Below are positions 11,900 to 23,109 of a stretch of 64,000 nucleotides of DNA, in pieces. Source of the stretch: Sipunculus nudus (taxonomy: Eukaryota > Annelida > Sipuncula > Golfingiida > Sipunculidae); the NCBI GenBank assembly GCA_026874595.1, contig CM049321.1:2666479-2730478 (forward strand). The letters are read 5' to 3'. The translations under genes were made by a program, and so were the position numbers. The notes beneath the pieces are model-generated. The model ran no database searches. It worked only from the letters and a program-made list of their open reading frames with translations, and had not been told where the DNA came from. Within the stretch, counting starts at the first letter, position 1, and each line of letters opens with the position of its first letter.

Positions 11900-13300
11900 A
11901 GTTGTACTGCAATTGTATACAATTATGAAATTGAAAACAATAAATAGGATAAAAAGGATCTAACAGAACTAATGTGTCAACCAAGCATGGCCTATATTAT
12001 CTCTTCCTCTCAGCCATACCTAAATTTGTTCCTACGTTAATTTTTTTTTACCTTTGTGGGCAACTTGAGCTGAGAAACCTGATCCATGGGTCCATTGTTA
12101 GTTTTTGCCTTTCAAACCAACATCTGCAAATGATAAATATATGTGCACTTTTCACATTTATGTAGCTGATTTCATTCAAATAATAAATAAAATAACCATA
12201 ACCAGTTCTCAAGAGATGCTGATGGATGGCATGCTTGTAAAACGTCACATGCTGAGGCTACATCTGCCATAAAATTCATATATATTAATAAAAACGATTT
12301 CCAAACAGTTGCATTATTTGTTTGACTATGTGCTATGATGCATTTTTCATTTGTTGTACCCTTCAGTGTAACGGCCAGGACATAGTTTTACGCTTTTACA
12401 TAATTTTGTTTCATTCTTAAACACAACCCTTGTGCAATATTGCTTTGTTTTGCCAGCAAGGTTTGATCTGAATTTTATTGGGTGTTTTTTTATGACCAGT
12501 TCCAGATCAAGTTCATTTTGTGTCCAGGCCTATCTACTTATGATTAGTATGACAGCTTCTGAACTTGAAACAATTCATGAAAAAAATAATGAATAGATGC
12601 TCTTTCATGCATTCCAGTGTGATAGCTATGAGTTTCAGGGTATGATTGCCTAAAACAAATGACAATGACTGGGACATAAATGTCATACTGACACTTCTAT
12701 TTTGGAGATCAATTATACCGCCCATTAATCTATCACTGATGCAGCTTGTAAAAACTAGCATGGTTCAAACTAAGGACCTTCTACTCCAGAGTCCATCGAT
12801 GTATTGGACCTTAATGTTCTAAGATTTCTATAAAGTAATCTCATACACAAGACTGGTTTGTCCACAGTTTCCATCTGTATGAAAATCATGTGATGTTTCC
12901 AAATACTTGATCCCAGGCTGCGGGAGTGCTTTTACTCCAGGCAACATTCCATGCCTCACTCATTTTATGGAGCTGTTATTACACGGATACACCTAGTTGC
13001 TGCTGTATTATTGGCGAAAATAGTAAGCACCACCAGGTAAACGATGCTGTTTGTGACAATTAATTTTTATTTTTTTTACATATTTTATTAGTATACTCCG
13101 ATCTACCAAAATGTATCAATTGTGTTAGATAATCAGCAGTGAAATCCAGCATTGCCTACAAATTTGCACGTCTATTAATTAAAAACAGTTCTATGGTTGG
13201 AACAGACTGGTTATGTCATCTGTTTTATGCATGTTTTATTGTTACACGCCCGACATATGACTGGAGTATTATGGTATACCCTCTCGCTGTCTGACCGTTG
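11900..13300. other. no gene recognised
   Basis: AT-rich sequence without a recognised exon or RNA gene. Short open frames only. Confidence 0.45.
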
Positions 13301-13309
13301 ATAACTTAC

Positions 13310-13465
13310 CGGGTTTTTAATGGATTTTCACGAAACTCACTGTAACTACTTACAAATAAATTATCTCGCCAGAGTTTGATTATAGGAAAAATTCACGCAT
13401 ATTTAATAAGGTCAGAGGTCAGCAGATACGTGACTGGCATATTATGCACGTTTGCGGTGCTCTTG
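13310..13465. repeat. Dispersed repeat, copy 2 (first copy at 11195-11365)
   Basis: Same ordered blocks as the 11.2-kb copy, with many differences. An old interspersed family of unknown class. Confidence 0.65.
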
Positions 13466-13469
13466 ATTA

Positions 13470-14680
13470 ATTTTGTCATTTTATCGCAGTCTGAGTCATG
13501 TAATTTAATACAATGTGGATAAACATATTCTCCTGAAACTTTGTTTGCATAGAAGTTAATCATGGACAGTTTATGGAGTTGAATAAGACTAATATTGCCA
13601 TCATTGTTCTTTTTCCTTAATAATACTTTGTCAGTTGAATAAAAAGTCATAAAAAATCATGAATTTCGCAGTTATTCTGCAGGGAGGGGTTAGTTAAGAG
13701 GAGATAAGTATGTGCTCTGAGTATGACCAGCCATTGCTTTAAGGTGGCTTAGATTTTCCCCAGGGGAAATGATTGGATAGATTGCTGAATTCAAACCTAT
13801 ATCCGGCGTTCCAGCCCTCTTAAAATCAAATCTGGCTACGTCCACGCTCCATGCTGACCTGAAGATACATTTCTCCTACAACTTGAAGTGAGTCACTCAC
13901 TTATTCTTCAAGGTTTACGTCTGACATCGTACATTCACTTATACCAGGTCAACATTTTATATAATATAGCTAGAAATTATTTCACTTATGCATAATTGTC
14001 TGCAGTAAATCGGTTCAGCATTGGCGTTGCATGCTGCCGATGGTATTGAATTTCCCATTATTTTGTCACGTTAAATACGAAAATGTTTCGAAATTCGATT
14101 CTATTCGATAATATCTTTAAACGATATTAGGAAGATCACGGAAGTTGGCCTGAAATGGGTCCACTATTCCACCACGTGTATGAAAGGTTACGGGATTGTT
14201 GTGCCCTTATACCTCAAGAATTTTTTCATTTATTCCTACTTATAGGGAACCCACCTTAATGTCTAAGGGATATGATTTTAAAATAATCATTATTATTTAA
14301 GAAATGGTTCATATAATAATTCCATTACATTGATATTATTTAAAATTAATTGCCAAGAAATGGAGTTGAAACCTTACATATTTACTTCGATTGGAAGAAT
14401 GTGACTCTGCAGTTGGAGCGAGACGATGAATTAAAATCTGATAGCTGGTGGTGCGTCAGCTCGCTCATATTATGGTATCAAGGCATCAAACCCATTAAGG
14501 GGCTCCAAGCCATTAAGTTTGGCCATGCTCTTCCGTACGCGTACATTTGTGTGGGAGTGTTGAGGATAATCGATACTAAACATATCAACGGATGTTGAAC
14601 CCCGGCTGACAAACCCATTCTAATTTGCAGGTGTTAATTATTCAATATGCCACGCTTTTCTATAACCACGTTCGTTCTTA
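13470..14680. other. no gene recognised
   Basis: AT-rich DNA upstream of the candidate promoter. The 82-codon open frame at 14350-14598 shows no domain and no splice context that I trust. Confidence 0.4.
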
Positions 14681-14686
14681 GAAAGG

Positions 14687-14716
14687 TATATAAAGACCCT
14701 TTGAGTGTCTGAACCA
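14687..14716 (+). promoter_or_regulatory. TATA promoter with initiator
   Basis: TATATAAA at 14687-14694 is followed 29 bases downstream of its first T by an initiator-like CCATTG, with A at 14716. A short exon with a good splice donor follows at once. This is standard RNA polymerase II core-promoter spacing and is best read as the start of the plus-strand gene whose exons continue to 22.6 kb. Confidence 0.6.
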
Positions 14717-14753
14717 TTGCAGTGAAGAAGGCAGAGAAGGTGTCACCTACAAG
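14716..14753 (+). other. 5' untranslated exon (candidate) of the VWD-like gene
   Basis: About 38 bases from the predicted start site to the donor AAG|GTAAATG at 14754. It contains no ATG. The link to the start-codon exon at 18.2 kb is inferred from strand, order and splice signals only. Confidence 0.45.
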
Positions 14754-15044
14754 GTAAATGGAAATTCCTTTTCAGCATGTTCATTTCACAACTTTGCACT
14801 GTAGAATTGCACAAACTTGTAATTAGGCCTTTCCAGGTCAACACAAAATGATGCATTTAGGGCTTAACTATAGGCTGTTGACGGTCAAACAACCAGGGTC
14901 ATCGGTGATTATAGTCCAAAAGTTATAAAATAAAAATATTTATATAATCATCAATGAAGTCGGAATGAAAATCAGCCATTCCACATACTATAAACTTATT
15001 TATTTTACAAGGATTGTACAAATAGTTATTACAGTTAATCGAGG

Positions 15045-15232
15045 CACACTCCATGGCTCCGGTGAGGGCGTACGGTAGTCTGCAGGGGTAGAGGAAACCG
15101 AAGTATCAGGCGGAGAAAACCACCGGACTTGGACGGGCAACTACAACCCACTCTCATAGCCACGCCGGGGATCGAACCCGGGTCGCCAGCGGAGAGAGCC
15201 AAGCGTTTTATCACTCAGCTGTCCAGGCCACT
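15045..15232 (-). repeat. tRNA-derived SINE
   Basis: On the minus strand a tRNA-like head starts at about 15232 with an A-box-like segment (gctgagtgat) and a perfect B box, GGTTCGATCCCC, at 15167-15178. A central domain follows with ggttttctccgcctga and cggtttcctctacc. That pyrimidine-rich ccggtttcctc core is widely conserved in invertebrate SINEs; assignment to the Nin/Meta-type core families is from memory and tentative. The 3' end lies near 15045. An AT microsatellite follows on the head side. Confidence 0.85.
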
Positions 15233-15248
15233 AATAGAAAAAAATTGA

Positions 15249-15252
<4 letters not shown>

Positions 15253-15290
<38 letters not shown>

Positions 15291-15291
15291 C

Positions 15292-15325
<34 letters not shown>

Positions 15326-15327
15326 GA
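15253..15327. repeat. (TA)n microsatellite
   Basis: Alternating atat with a few g/c interruptions, directly beside the SINE head. Confidence 0.9.
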
Positions 15328-15329
15328 TT

Positions 15330-16847
15330 ATTACAGAAACATAATTCGTCCTTGAGCCACCTTTCGTATGTAAAGTGTATTTATAGCCTTTAAATGAGTG
15401 ATCGACTTAAGTTAATTACTAATCAGCCAAAAATGTGGTTTCAGTCTGTGACTAGAACAAAACAAAAATAAAGAAAAACCTTCAGAGATCCAAAATTACA
15501 ACTGCACATTTTTTTTCATTACTTAGAAGGGTCAACTGCAAATCACAATATACGATTGAAGTCTTGTATACCAACAATTAACAAAAAATGGCTTGCAATG
15601 GTGCATATCGTTGCCAATTTTCCCTCGACGACTGTTTAGATTTTATTTTTCTTAATTCCTCCGTTTAACTCTCTCATTTCATGATAACATGAAAGAAAGG
15701 ATGACTATCAAAATACATTTCTTGTCAAAATATTTCAACAACAGTTAATATATTCACGAGTTGATTGATAACTCGATCGAAAAATTGTCTTTTTTTCAGG
15801 AATAAAGTTTAATATTATACAAATACCACAGCTGTTTGATTGGCAATTTGTCTCAGTTTGTAGTCTTAAGCGGCTGTAGGTATCATAGTTGAGATGTGAC
15901 CACATATCGTCAAAGAGAATGTAATGCGGTTCCGTTCCCATGCTTATTTGATATGTTATGCTGTTATGGTAATAGCGGGAATGATTTTGGCGCTCTTCCA
16001 TTTGCCTCCTAACTCTGTTATTCCATATTATCCTGTTATCCTGGCTTTACACAAACCACCAAGTGAGCTCTTTCTCACTGGAGGCTTTAAAATATTCACT
16101 TCTTCAAGCCTCTGAATAGGGATAATGAAAGTAAACTCTATGCACTGTTGCTTCTTTCATCGCAAATTGGAAGTTTCCTTCCGAAATAAAAAACTTATTT
16201 ATCCACAGAAGGATTTTTTTAAAATATGTCTATGTTATATATTAGGAATATAATCAATTTTTACTATGGCTCATTATAAAAACCAGGGGGTAGCCAAGGG
16301 GGTGCAACAGAGGGCCCTAGCCGTGACGACCCGACTCATGATCAATAGGCAATGATAATTTGGCTTACAGCCAGTAATCTGGTCGTTATGTCTAACGGCC
16401 GATATGGCGCTAAAGAGGGCCCATGCTCTCTATCTGACTTTGAGAGTTATATTTAGGTGAACTATCCAGACACTGAATATGTACTAAAATATTTATAGCG
16501 TAAAAGTAATTTTTAAAATCATGAATGTATTATTCATGCTTACATCAAGTTACCTTACACTTCCATCTGCAAGTATCAATTGATACGCAGAAAGAGATCC
16601 CTCTCGGGGGAACACTAAGAAAGCCAACCTACGCCCCCTGTAAAACTATTGAAAATAAAAAATTTGCATGACTTTCCAGTGCGTTAAATGCCCTTTTTAT
16701 ATGCGTGTAAAATTAAAAATTTATTTATTTATTATAAAAACATGACAAGTTATGTCAATATAAGTATTGCAGTTATCCCTTTGATAATTTATTTTGGACT
16801 TTACCCTCGGTTTTTCTGCCAAAAAAAGTTGCTGACATTTTATGGAG
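15330..16847. other. intronic or intergenic, no gene recognised
   Basis: If the 14.7-22.6 kb gene model is right, this is intron. I see no exon with good borders. Confidence 0.4.
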
Positions 16848-17544
16848 GCTTACGATAGTGGTGGGCCGATAATCGAGTTTTATCGAAAGTCATTTCGCTT
16901 TGCTGCCACTTTCAAGCACTTGATTATCTGAGGCAACTATCGATTACATCATACTCATGATTGTTTTTTTTTTCCAGAAAGCCTTAATATTATGGGTAGA
17001 AAAAAAAATATTCTTCCATTTGTTTTAAACATTCCGCGCTTCTTATTATATGAGTCTGGGTTCCAAAATAACTTCGGACACAGTGGATGCGAGAACGGAG
17101 GACTTAATAAACCTCTGTGAACTGACAGGGAGCTGCAGAATAAGCGGAGAGTTTTCTAACGAGATGTACATTGCAAAATATGAGCGGTATGGCGTTAAAA
17201 TGCTCCATAAATTCTCCGGGTCTATGCCAATTTTGTTAGATTTTCTTAGAAATTATCTCTTCAACTGATGCAAGGTGCCGCTGTTTAGGCACCTTGATTA
17301 TTATAATTAATTAAAATGAAATCCCGAATAGCATATCTTAGTAACAATAGGAAAATATAAAAAGGCAAAAACTTCTTTTCTTCCAGAAGAGTTATTAAGA
17401 CATGCAGGCTGGTTTAAGAAAGTAGAGTTTCACAGATAACTGCATTTTTCTTTATATTTATCTGAACCGATTACTAATCGATCGGTTTGCTCAAACCGAT
17501 GATCGATTATGAAAAAGGAACCGACTCCCACCACTAGGTTACGA
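16848..17544. mobile_element. hAT-like non-autonomous TIR element
   Basis: The element at 16856-17536 (681 bp) has perfect 10-bp inverted ends TAGTGGTGGG / CCCACCACTA, fitting the hAT terminal consensus YARNG. It is flanked by 8-bp duplications matching at 7 of 8 positions, gcttacga (16848-16855) and ggttacga (17537-17544). An 8-bp duplication is diagnostic of hAT. The interior has subterminal cgataatcga and gatcgattat motifs and a 72-codon frame at 17050-17268 without a transposase signature, so it is non-autonomous. Confidence 0.85.
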
Positions 17545-17559
17545 ACATATGCAAGGAAC

Positions 17560-17910
17560 TAAAATATGCATTCTGAGGAATCAAAGCCTCCGTCATATGT
17601 GTGAGGGGTTCCAATTGTGAGATTTACCCAACCCGTGTTTGCATTCATGCATTTGGTCCACATTCCAAGGTTCATTTATGCATAAGTTATCGTACACTTG
17701 TGAGTGTTCCTTAAAGACGATCCTGAATCCTGATCATTGGCCGTATCTACACCAACACCTATTTGATTCTTTATTGGCCAATCCCCGGAATGGTCTGAAA
17801 GTGTCATGAGATTCCGTTCAAGACTGTGTGTGCTCTGTATTGAACAGAAACACATTCAAACAGACGTACGCACGATGTGGGATGAATACAAACCCTCCTG
17901 GACGAGGCAA
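17560..17910. repeat. Dispersed repeat family, copy A (others at 37.1 and 37.76 kb)
   Basis: It shares with 37090-37250 and 37760-38010 the ordered blocks gcctcc, ggtccacattcc/ggcccattttcc, caggttcat, cataagt, ttgtgagtgttcctt and cctgatcatg/ccggatcatg. With the 37.76-kb copy it also shares a terminal block ending accctcctgg. I do not know the class. Confidence 0.65.
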
Positions 17911-18232
17911 CAATCCATAATTTTTTTAAGTAATGTGGATTAAAGTTTTATTCAAACGATAATGTCCTATTGTTACGGATTATTCATTTTCATAGAGAAA
18001 CTGACCGGATTACCAGATGGCTTTATGGTCAACATTACAGGATTTTTATGGCTCAAACAACAATTTGTTTACCAATAAGATGATGTTTTGACGTGCTAAG
18101 ATTATAATATTTATCTTCACCACCCCCTTTTATGATCTAAAAGATTTCATTGCAGATAATTAGACGCAGGGTCGCCATATAATTCAAGATTTACCTAAAA
18201 ATCACTCATAATGAAACTTTTTTTTATCGCAG

Positions 18233-18291
18233 CGGGAACAGGTGTCACCATGGGGACCAGGGAAATACTTCTGCTTCTGCCGAACTTTTCG
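18233..18291 (+). CDS. Start-codon exon (candidate) of the VWD-like secreted protein gene
   Basis: The acceptor is a long T tract then atcgcag, and the donor is TCG|GTAAGA, both strong. The ATG at 18250 sits in caccATGG, an excellent Kozak context, and opens MGTREILLLLPNFS, the beginning of a signal-peptide-like hydrophobic stretch, ending in phase 0. The next visible exon (21948) reads sensibly only if one base is carried in, so a further exon of length 3n+1 between 18.3 and 21.9 kb must exist, or this exon belongs to another transcript. Confidence 0.45.
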
Positions 18292-18514
18292 GTAAGAATT
18301 TTTTTTCAAGAGCTAAGTTGCCTAACATTAACTGCAAATCATCCTTTTAATGTTAGTAAAAAAATCTTACAGTGATGACGAAAGGGATTTATATGACGTT
18401 CATATTTAGAAAAGCACTTACATTAATATGAGATAATTATTTTTTGGTTCCTCGCAAATGGTATATATTCGACAAGTAAGAGTTACAAAACGAAGTCATC
18501 ATTCGGACCGGCTT

Positions 18515-18690
18515 CTGTGACCTCGATTAGAGCACATGACTTACAGTCGAGAAATCATGAGTTAAACTCTCAGCCACAGAGCGGTAAGAGTTTTAACGCT
18601 CGATCCTCATTCCGAGTGAACCCTGTGCGGGTTTAATTGAAAAGACTGTACTCCGTTTTCGCGTTTCCCTCACAAGCGAATACCCCTTTC
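18515..18690 (+). repeat. Degenerate tRNA-derived SINE
   Basis: A tRNA-like head, tgacctcgattagagcac, has a weak B box (gagttaaactc). It is followed by ctccgttttcgcgtttccctc, which resembles the core seen at 15.1 kb. Old and diverged. Confidence 0.5.
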
Positions 18691-18862
18691 GGTTATACCT
18701 GTATGTATGATCGAGCATCCCCCCAGGGCCCACGGGTGCTGTATTCGTAGCCTGGTTGACAACAGTATATTCACCTTTCGGTTATATCTCTGTGTATGAT
18801 CCAGCTATCCCTAGGATCCACAGGTGCGTACTCAGAGCCTAGTTGACAACAAGATATCCACG
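18684..18862 (+). repeat. Tandem duplication of an 88-90 bp unit
   Basis: Two units each begin cctttcggttata, contain tgtatgat and end agcct(g)gttgacaaca plus a short tail. They lie directly after the degenerate SINE and may be its 3' region. Confidence 0.65.
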
Positions 18863-18869
18863 TGTTTCC

Positions 18870-19880
18870 TTGGTGTCACGTAGTCTGAAACAAAGTATTT
18901 CGTAAAGCAGGAGCTAAGAGATCCACTCTAATGTCTATATAAGGCCTGAACTACAAAAAGCTTAAAGGCACATAATCAGGAACAAAATCATGCCTATTCT
19001 TTCACACTATGATTTCAAGTTTGCCTTATAAAAACATTTCAGGCAAATTCTTTTGAGCACACGGTCTCATCACCTGCCCTCGAGCTGTTTAACACATAAC
19101 TATGGTTCTGCGTGCGCGTGTGAGTAACAACATTCAACATCCGATCGTGACGTCACAGAAACTAGGTCACTGACCACTTGGTGCTCTGTAATGCAAAACA
19201 TGGGCTGAGGCAGGCACTGAACAAGCTATTTACATTACAATACCAGTCTGAGTTAGGCTTCATTTTTCTCCCTGCTTAGTGTCATTTTGCAGAACAAACA
19301 TCATAAACATGTCATTCTGGCGTCCCTGCAATTAAATAGTCATTTTAACTCCAGAAGGCCTTCCCTAAAACATTTAAATTTGCAGTTGACTATCCCACCT
19401 GGTCTTCAACATCCTTGAATTTAGTCATGGCTAAATCAAGATGTCAGAGGATTTAGTATTTATGTTTTCATGCTTCATTCTATATACTTGTAATATTCTT
19501 TCCACCACAAGTGCAGTTCCATTTGTGTGACGTACATGGACAATTTTATTCACTTAATTGGCATAGAGATGTCAGACTCCCTTGTGTAGACCTGGACCTC
19601 CTTGTTGGCGGGGGTAAACGTTTGTAAAGGAAAGGGAGAACAGCCTTCACTTTTCACACATTTCAGAGTTGTTTCTCTAAATATAAAATCTTTATACAAA
19701 ATAAATTTGTCTTTAGACCTGTCTATCAGCTGATACAATTGAGAATGTTCATGGAAGCTTTATCTGATGACATAATTACTCATTTTCCTAAGTTAATTTG
19801 AGACTTACATTCTGTAACAGATATACCTCCTTCATTTAGTATTAATAAAAACTTGTTATCATATAGTTTCTTGTTCTTGT
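18870..19880. other. no gene recognised
   Basis: Presumed intron of the plus-strand gene. No exon with both good borders was found by eye. Confidence 0.4.
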
Positions 19881-19881
19881 G

Positions 19882-19950
<69 letters not shown>

Positions 19951-19970
19951 AAATTGTATTATTATTATTA
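19882..19970. repeat. (AAT)n followed by (ATT)n microsatellite
   Basis: About 15 ataata units are followed by tatt/att units, so the tract is self-complementary and could form a hairpin. Confidence 0.9.
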
Positions 19971-19979
19971 TCAGCATCA

Positions 19980-21200
19980 ATAATGAATCATAATACTAAC
20001 TTTAATAATAATATATCAAAACTACTGAAAAGGACAATCCCTAGCAAATTTATATATTTTCATGTTTTTTTACAGTTATAATCAATTTTACTTTATTTTG
20101 ATTTCAATTAATTTATATTCTAATCCTACGCATCAAATTTTTAGCCACAATTTAACAAAATAAACACAATGGCTTTCTCTTTCAAACAAACACTAACCGT
20201 TGCATTTATCGACTACTGCACCTAAATAATTATTTAACTGATTACAATAATCAATCAAAGGAAACTATTCTTTACATTGTTTTACAGTTACTCTTCTTGC
20301 AATTATTATAATAATAACAATAATAATTGAAATATAACCTAAATTTGCAAGGTTCCTTTTCCATTCAAGCTTCATATGAAGTACTTTATAGTGGCATTTA
20401 GTTTTAAATACTAGTGAAAACCCACGAAAGGTGTTGGAAGACCTCAATCATTTATTTTCAATAAAACTACATTAATTATATAAAATATCAAAATTTTTGG
20501 TGGAAGGTGCATTATTGCCCTGTTTGAAATAAGGCATTAAGATGTGAATAGTAATTAATAGACAGGGATTCGATTATATTCTAAGGGGATCTGGGAGGGG
20601 GGTTAGTTTAGACTATTTTTTAAAGCCATGCAAATTATGAAGCAGTTATAAAGGTCCTATGATGAGCAGAAAAAAAATGTTAGCAAATATGCAAGATTAT
20701 GATACACATATATAAATTTAATCTATGTGGCACTATTAAATTGTGTTTAAGGGAGAAGACTGAATTAACAGTTGAGTATTCTTGTATATTGGTGTATAAG
20801 TTTTATGGGAGACTGTACCCTTTAGTGTTTTTTCATGCAAATTATAAGCTACTGTTATAAATAATGGAATCACTAAATTGAACATATTTTCAAGTTGTAT
20901 AATATATGGAAGACAGATCTTCTTAGATGTTTAAACTACCTCATCATTTCTATCCTACGACATTATATTTACAAGTGTCACCTCTGATAGAATAAAATAT
21001 GAATTGTTGCAGTAAATAGGCTTGTGCCTTTTTATTTTAATGGGTTAAGTGTAGCCTAATTTACTGGGATAATAAAGTACTTGGACATGGTGGAGTGTGT
21101 TTTATTTTGATACTGATCAAAGATACATTGTTGTTGTTACATAGGTAAACTGTGCTGATTATATTACTGGCAGTCAAGCTGGGCTGTGCTTCTTGCCTTA
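19980..21200. other. no gene recognised
   Basis: AT-rich sequence, presumed intron. Confidence 0.4.
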
Positions 21201-21208
21201 CGGCCCAG

Positions 21209-21300
21209 TGCGCATGCGCCAGTTTGGGGGGCTTTGTTTGCAAACATCGGATGTGTCTGTACAATAGCAAGACCGGAGGTCAGATTATTTGCGCATGCGA
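21209..21300. promoter_or_regulatory. Two NRF-1-like palindromes
   Basis: TGCGCATGCGCC at 21209-21220 and TGCGCATGCGA at 21290-21300 match the NRF-1 consensus YGCGCAYGCGCR. They lie in a locally GC-richer patch about 650 bp upstream of the microexon. No transcript start is evident, so function is a guess. Confidence 0.3.
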
Positions 21301-21947
21301 CACATCCAATATAGAGGGTAGTCTAGACAACTGTATAGGTCAACCTGTATGTCATCTGAAATATCTCTGCTGGATGGACATAATGGTCCATGCGCATCAT
21401 GTAAATTCATTATAGAACCTGTTCCAACAGATTTGCACGAAAGGTCCAGGGGCCTGAGCTAAAATGAAGCGCAAAGCAGAGTGTGAGTGCGTGTATCAGG
21501 TCTGTTAGCCTATGCTTCATGTACTAGTAACAGGCATTACATTCTTTGGAAAAGCCAGTCGGGGCATGGCCTGGTTGTCAGATGTTGTTGCCTGGGGATG
21601 CACACAGTCCAACGAGCTTTGTTTACCTTGACGCCGGTTTACACAGTTACCTCAACCAAACATGACTTTGTAGTTTGTGCAGGACATATGCTCTTTTGTG
21701 AATTCAGATTTAATATCTGTTAGACAAAATTCCTGATATATTAGCAAAAAATATATTTATTTCGGCGTATATTTAAGAAACATGATATGGTAATAGCGGC
21801 GTTAAAAAATATTAGATATATGCATACAATTTGCCAAATCATGAATTTGCACTCATTTTAACAAATATATGTATTAAAAAAATTACATTGTATAAGTATT
21901 AGTAGTATACGGCAGTGTTGACTTAATAATTTGATATTGTCTTGCAG

Positions 21948-21968
21948 TTGCGGTCCATGGAAAGAAAG
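21948..21968 (+). CDS. 21-nt microexon of the VWD-like gene
   Basis: The acceptor tattgtcttgcag and donor AAG|GTAGGA flank 21 bases. With one base carried in, the exon reads AVHGKK and passes one base to the next exon, giving AVHGKKDCCKLSG across the junction without a stop. The other two phases lead to a stop soon after the next splice. The Ala and following polar residues fit the end of a signal peptide. Confidence 0.55.
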
Positions 21969-22390
21969 GTAGGATGTTAAAGCTATTTTTGAATCAACAT
22001 AGTTAAAATATAACATATATATATATATATATATCATGATGATAAATAACGTGTTTTTGTAAGTTTGCATATATGATAATGTGTGTATTTGTATATTTGT
22101 ACCAATTTGAATCACATTTGCAAACACACTGTCAGGGCTATACTAGTTTTGACATGAAATGAGATTAGTCATTTAGTCACTAGGATGATGAAGTAGAAGG
22201 GAAGGACACGAGTATGCCAGACTGTTAGATAATGTTTTATTTCTGATCACCCGCAAATTCACTAACTTACAGTAGGATTTAAAAAGAAATAAATTTTGAT
22301 TCAGTCGACTTCTGAGGTACATTTCTGATTATTTTCAACCAAGTTGTTTTTTTTATAAATATCAGAAATTATCTTAATTCATTTTTACAG

Positions 22391-22620
22391 ACTGTTGCAA
22401 GTTGAGCGGAAACGGAAACTACCACCAATTCGACAAAGGTCCGATGGTACATTTCCGTAGCAACTGCACTTACAACTTCGCCTCTGACATTAACGGAGCC
22501 TTCCAAGTCTGGGTGGACACTGAGTTCCATCATGATAACCCAGCCGTCAGTTTCGCTTATTCCACAATCATTCACTATAAAAACGAAACGTATGTACTGA
22601 CTGTGGATGACGTCATCATG
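22391..22620 (+). CDS. Exon encoding the N-terminal half of a VWD-like domain
   Basis: The 230-nt exon has acceptor atttttacag at 22381-22390 and donor ATG|GTACGT at 22621. It carries two bases into the first codon and ends in phase 0, encoding about 76 residues. The order C-KLSGNGNYHQFD, HFRSNCTY, FQVWVDTEF, VSFAYSTIIHY, ETYVLTVDD follows the von Willebrand factor type D pattern (C-x-(V/L)-x-G-(D/N)-x-(H/N)-Y-x-x-FD ... C-x-Y ... beta strands). Such domains occur in secreted, extracellular or shell-matrix proteins. The usual GDPH appears as GNGN, so calcium binding may be altered. The remaining half must lie further downstream. Codons and phase are intact, so I regard this as a real exon. 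Confidence 0.7.
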
Positions 22621-22649
22621 GTACGTTTTTCTTCTTTCTTTTATTATTA

Positions 22650-22890
22650 ACTCCGCCAAGGTGCTTTGGTTTTGTGTATGCAAGCGTTGGTTTGTTTGTT
22701 GCTTGCCGGAAATCTTCGATTTCGGAAAGCATGTTGGTCAGTTGCGTATGTCTGTTTGTTTTTCTGTCTGTCTGTTGGTCTGTCTCCAGTCCAAAACGCA
22801 CAGTTTTGCAGCGATTGCTTTCAAACTTACACATTTGATGTAAAACCAAAAGTCTCCAAACCCTATTGATTTTTGTCATCGGTCAAAGGC
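22650..22890 (+). repeat. gttgtttgt-type repeat start
   Basis: It begins actccgccaagg and then has gtttgtttg and tctgtctgtctg runs and a cttacacattt block. This type of block often heads tandem arrays in mollusc genomes (from memory). A related block is at 56590. Confidence 0.5.
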
Positions 22891-23109
22891 AAAGGACATC
22901 GAAAGTATACAAAATGTTTTTTTTTCTTCATACCTTTGTCATTATTAGTCGTATCTAATTCAACTGTAGCTCATTTTATTGCTAACTCAATTTGCCATTA
23001 CCATGGTAGCGCAATTTAGGGGAAAAGTGATGACATTTGAAAATCAATGGACTAATTTGTCAGGTTTAATGCTAGAGAGGTCTATTTTTTTACATTAGAT
23101 AGAATTTAA

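Noticed and set aside
15160-15232. Functional tRNA gene
   Set aside because: The B box is perfect, but the sequence does not fold into a full cloverleaf and continues into a SINE core, so it is a SINE head.
21152-21415. Cys-rich 87-codon frame that looks like a secreted peptide
   Set aside because: It starts at GTG, not ATG, has no clear splice borders, and the Cys codons fall in a locally GC-rich stretch. Not enough support.
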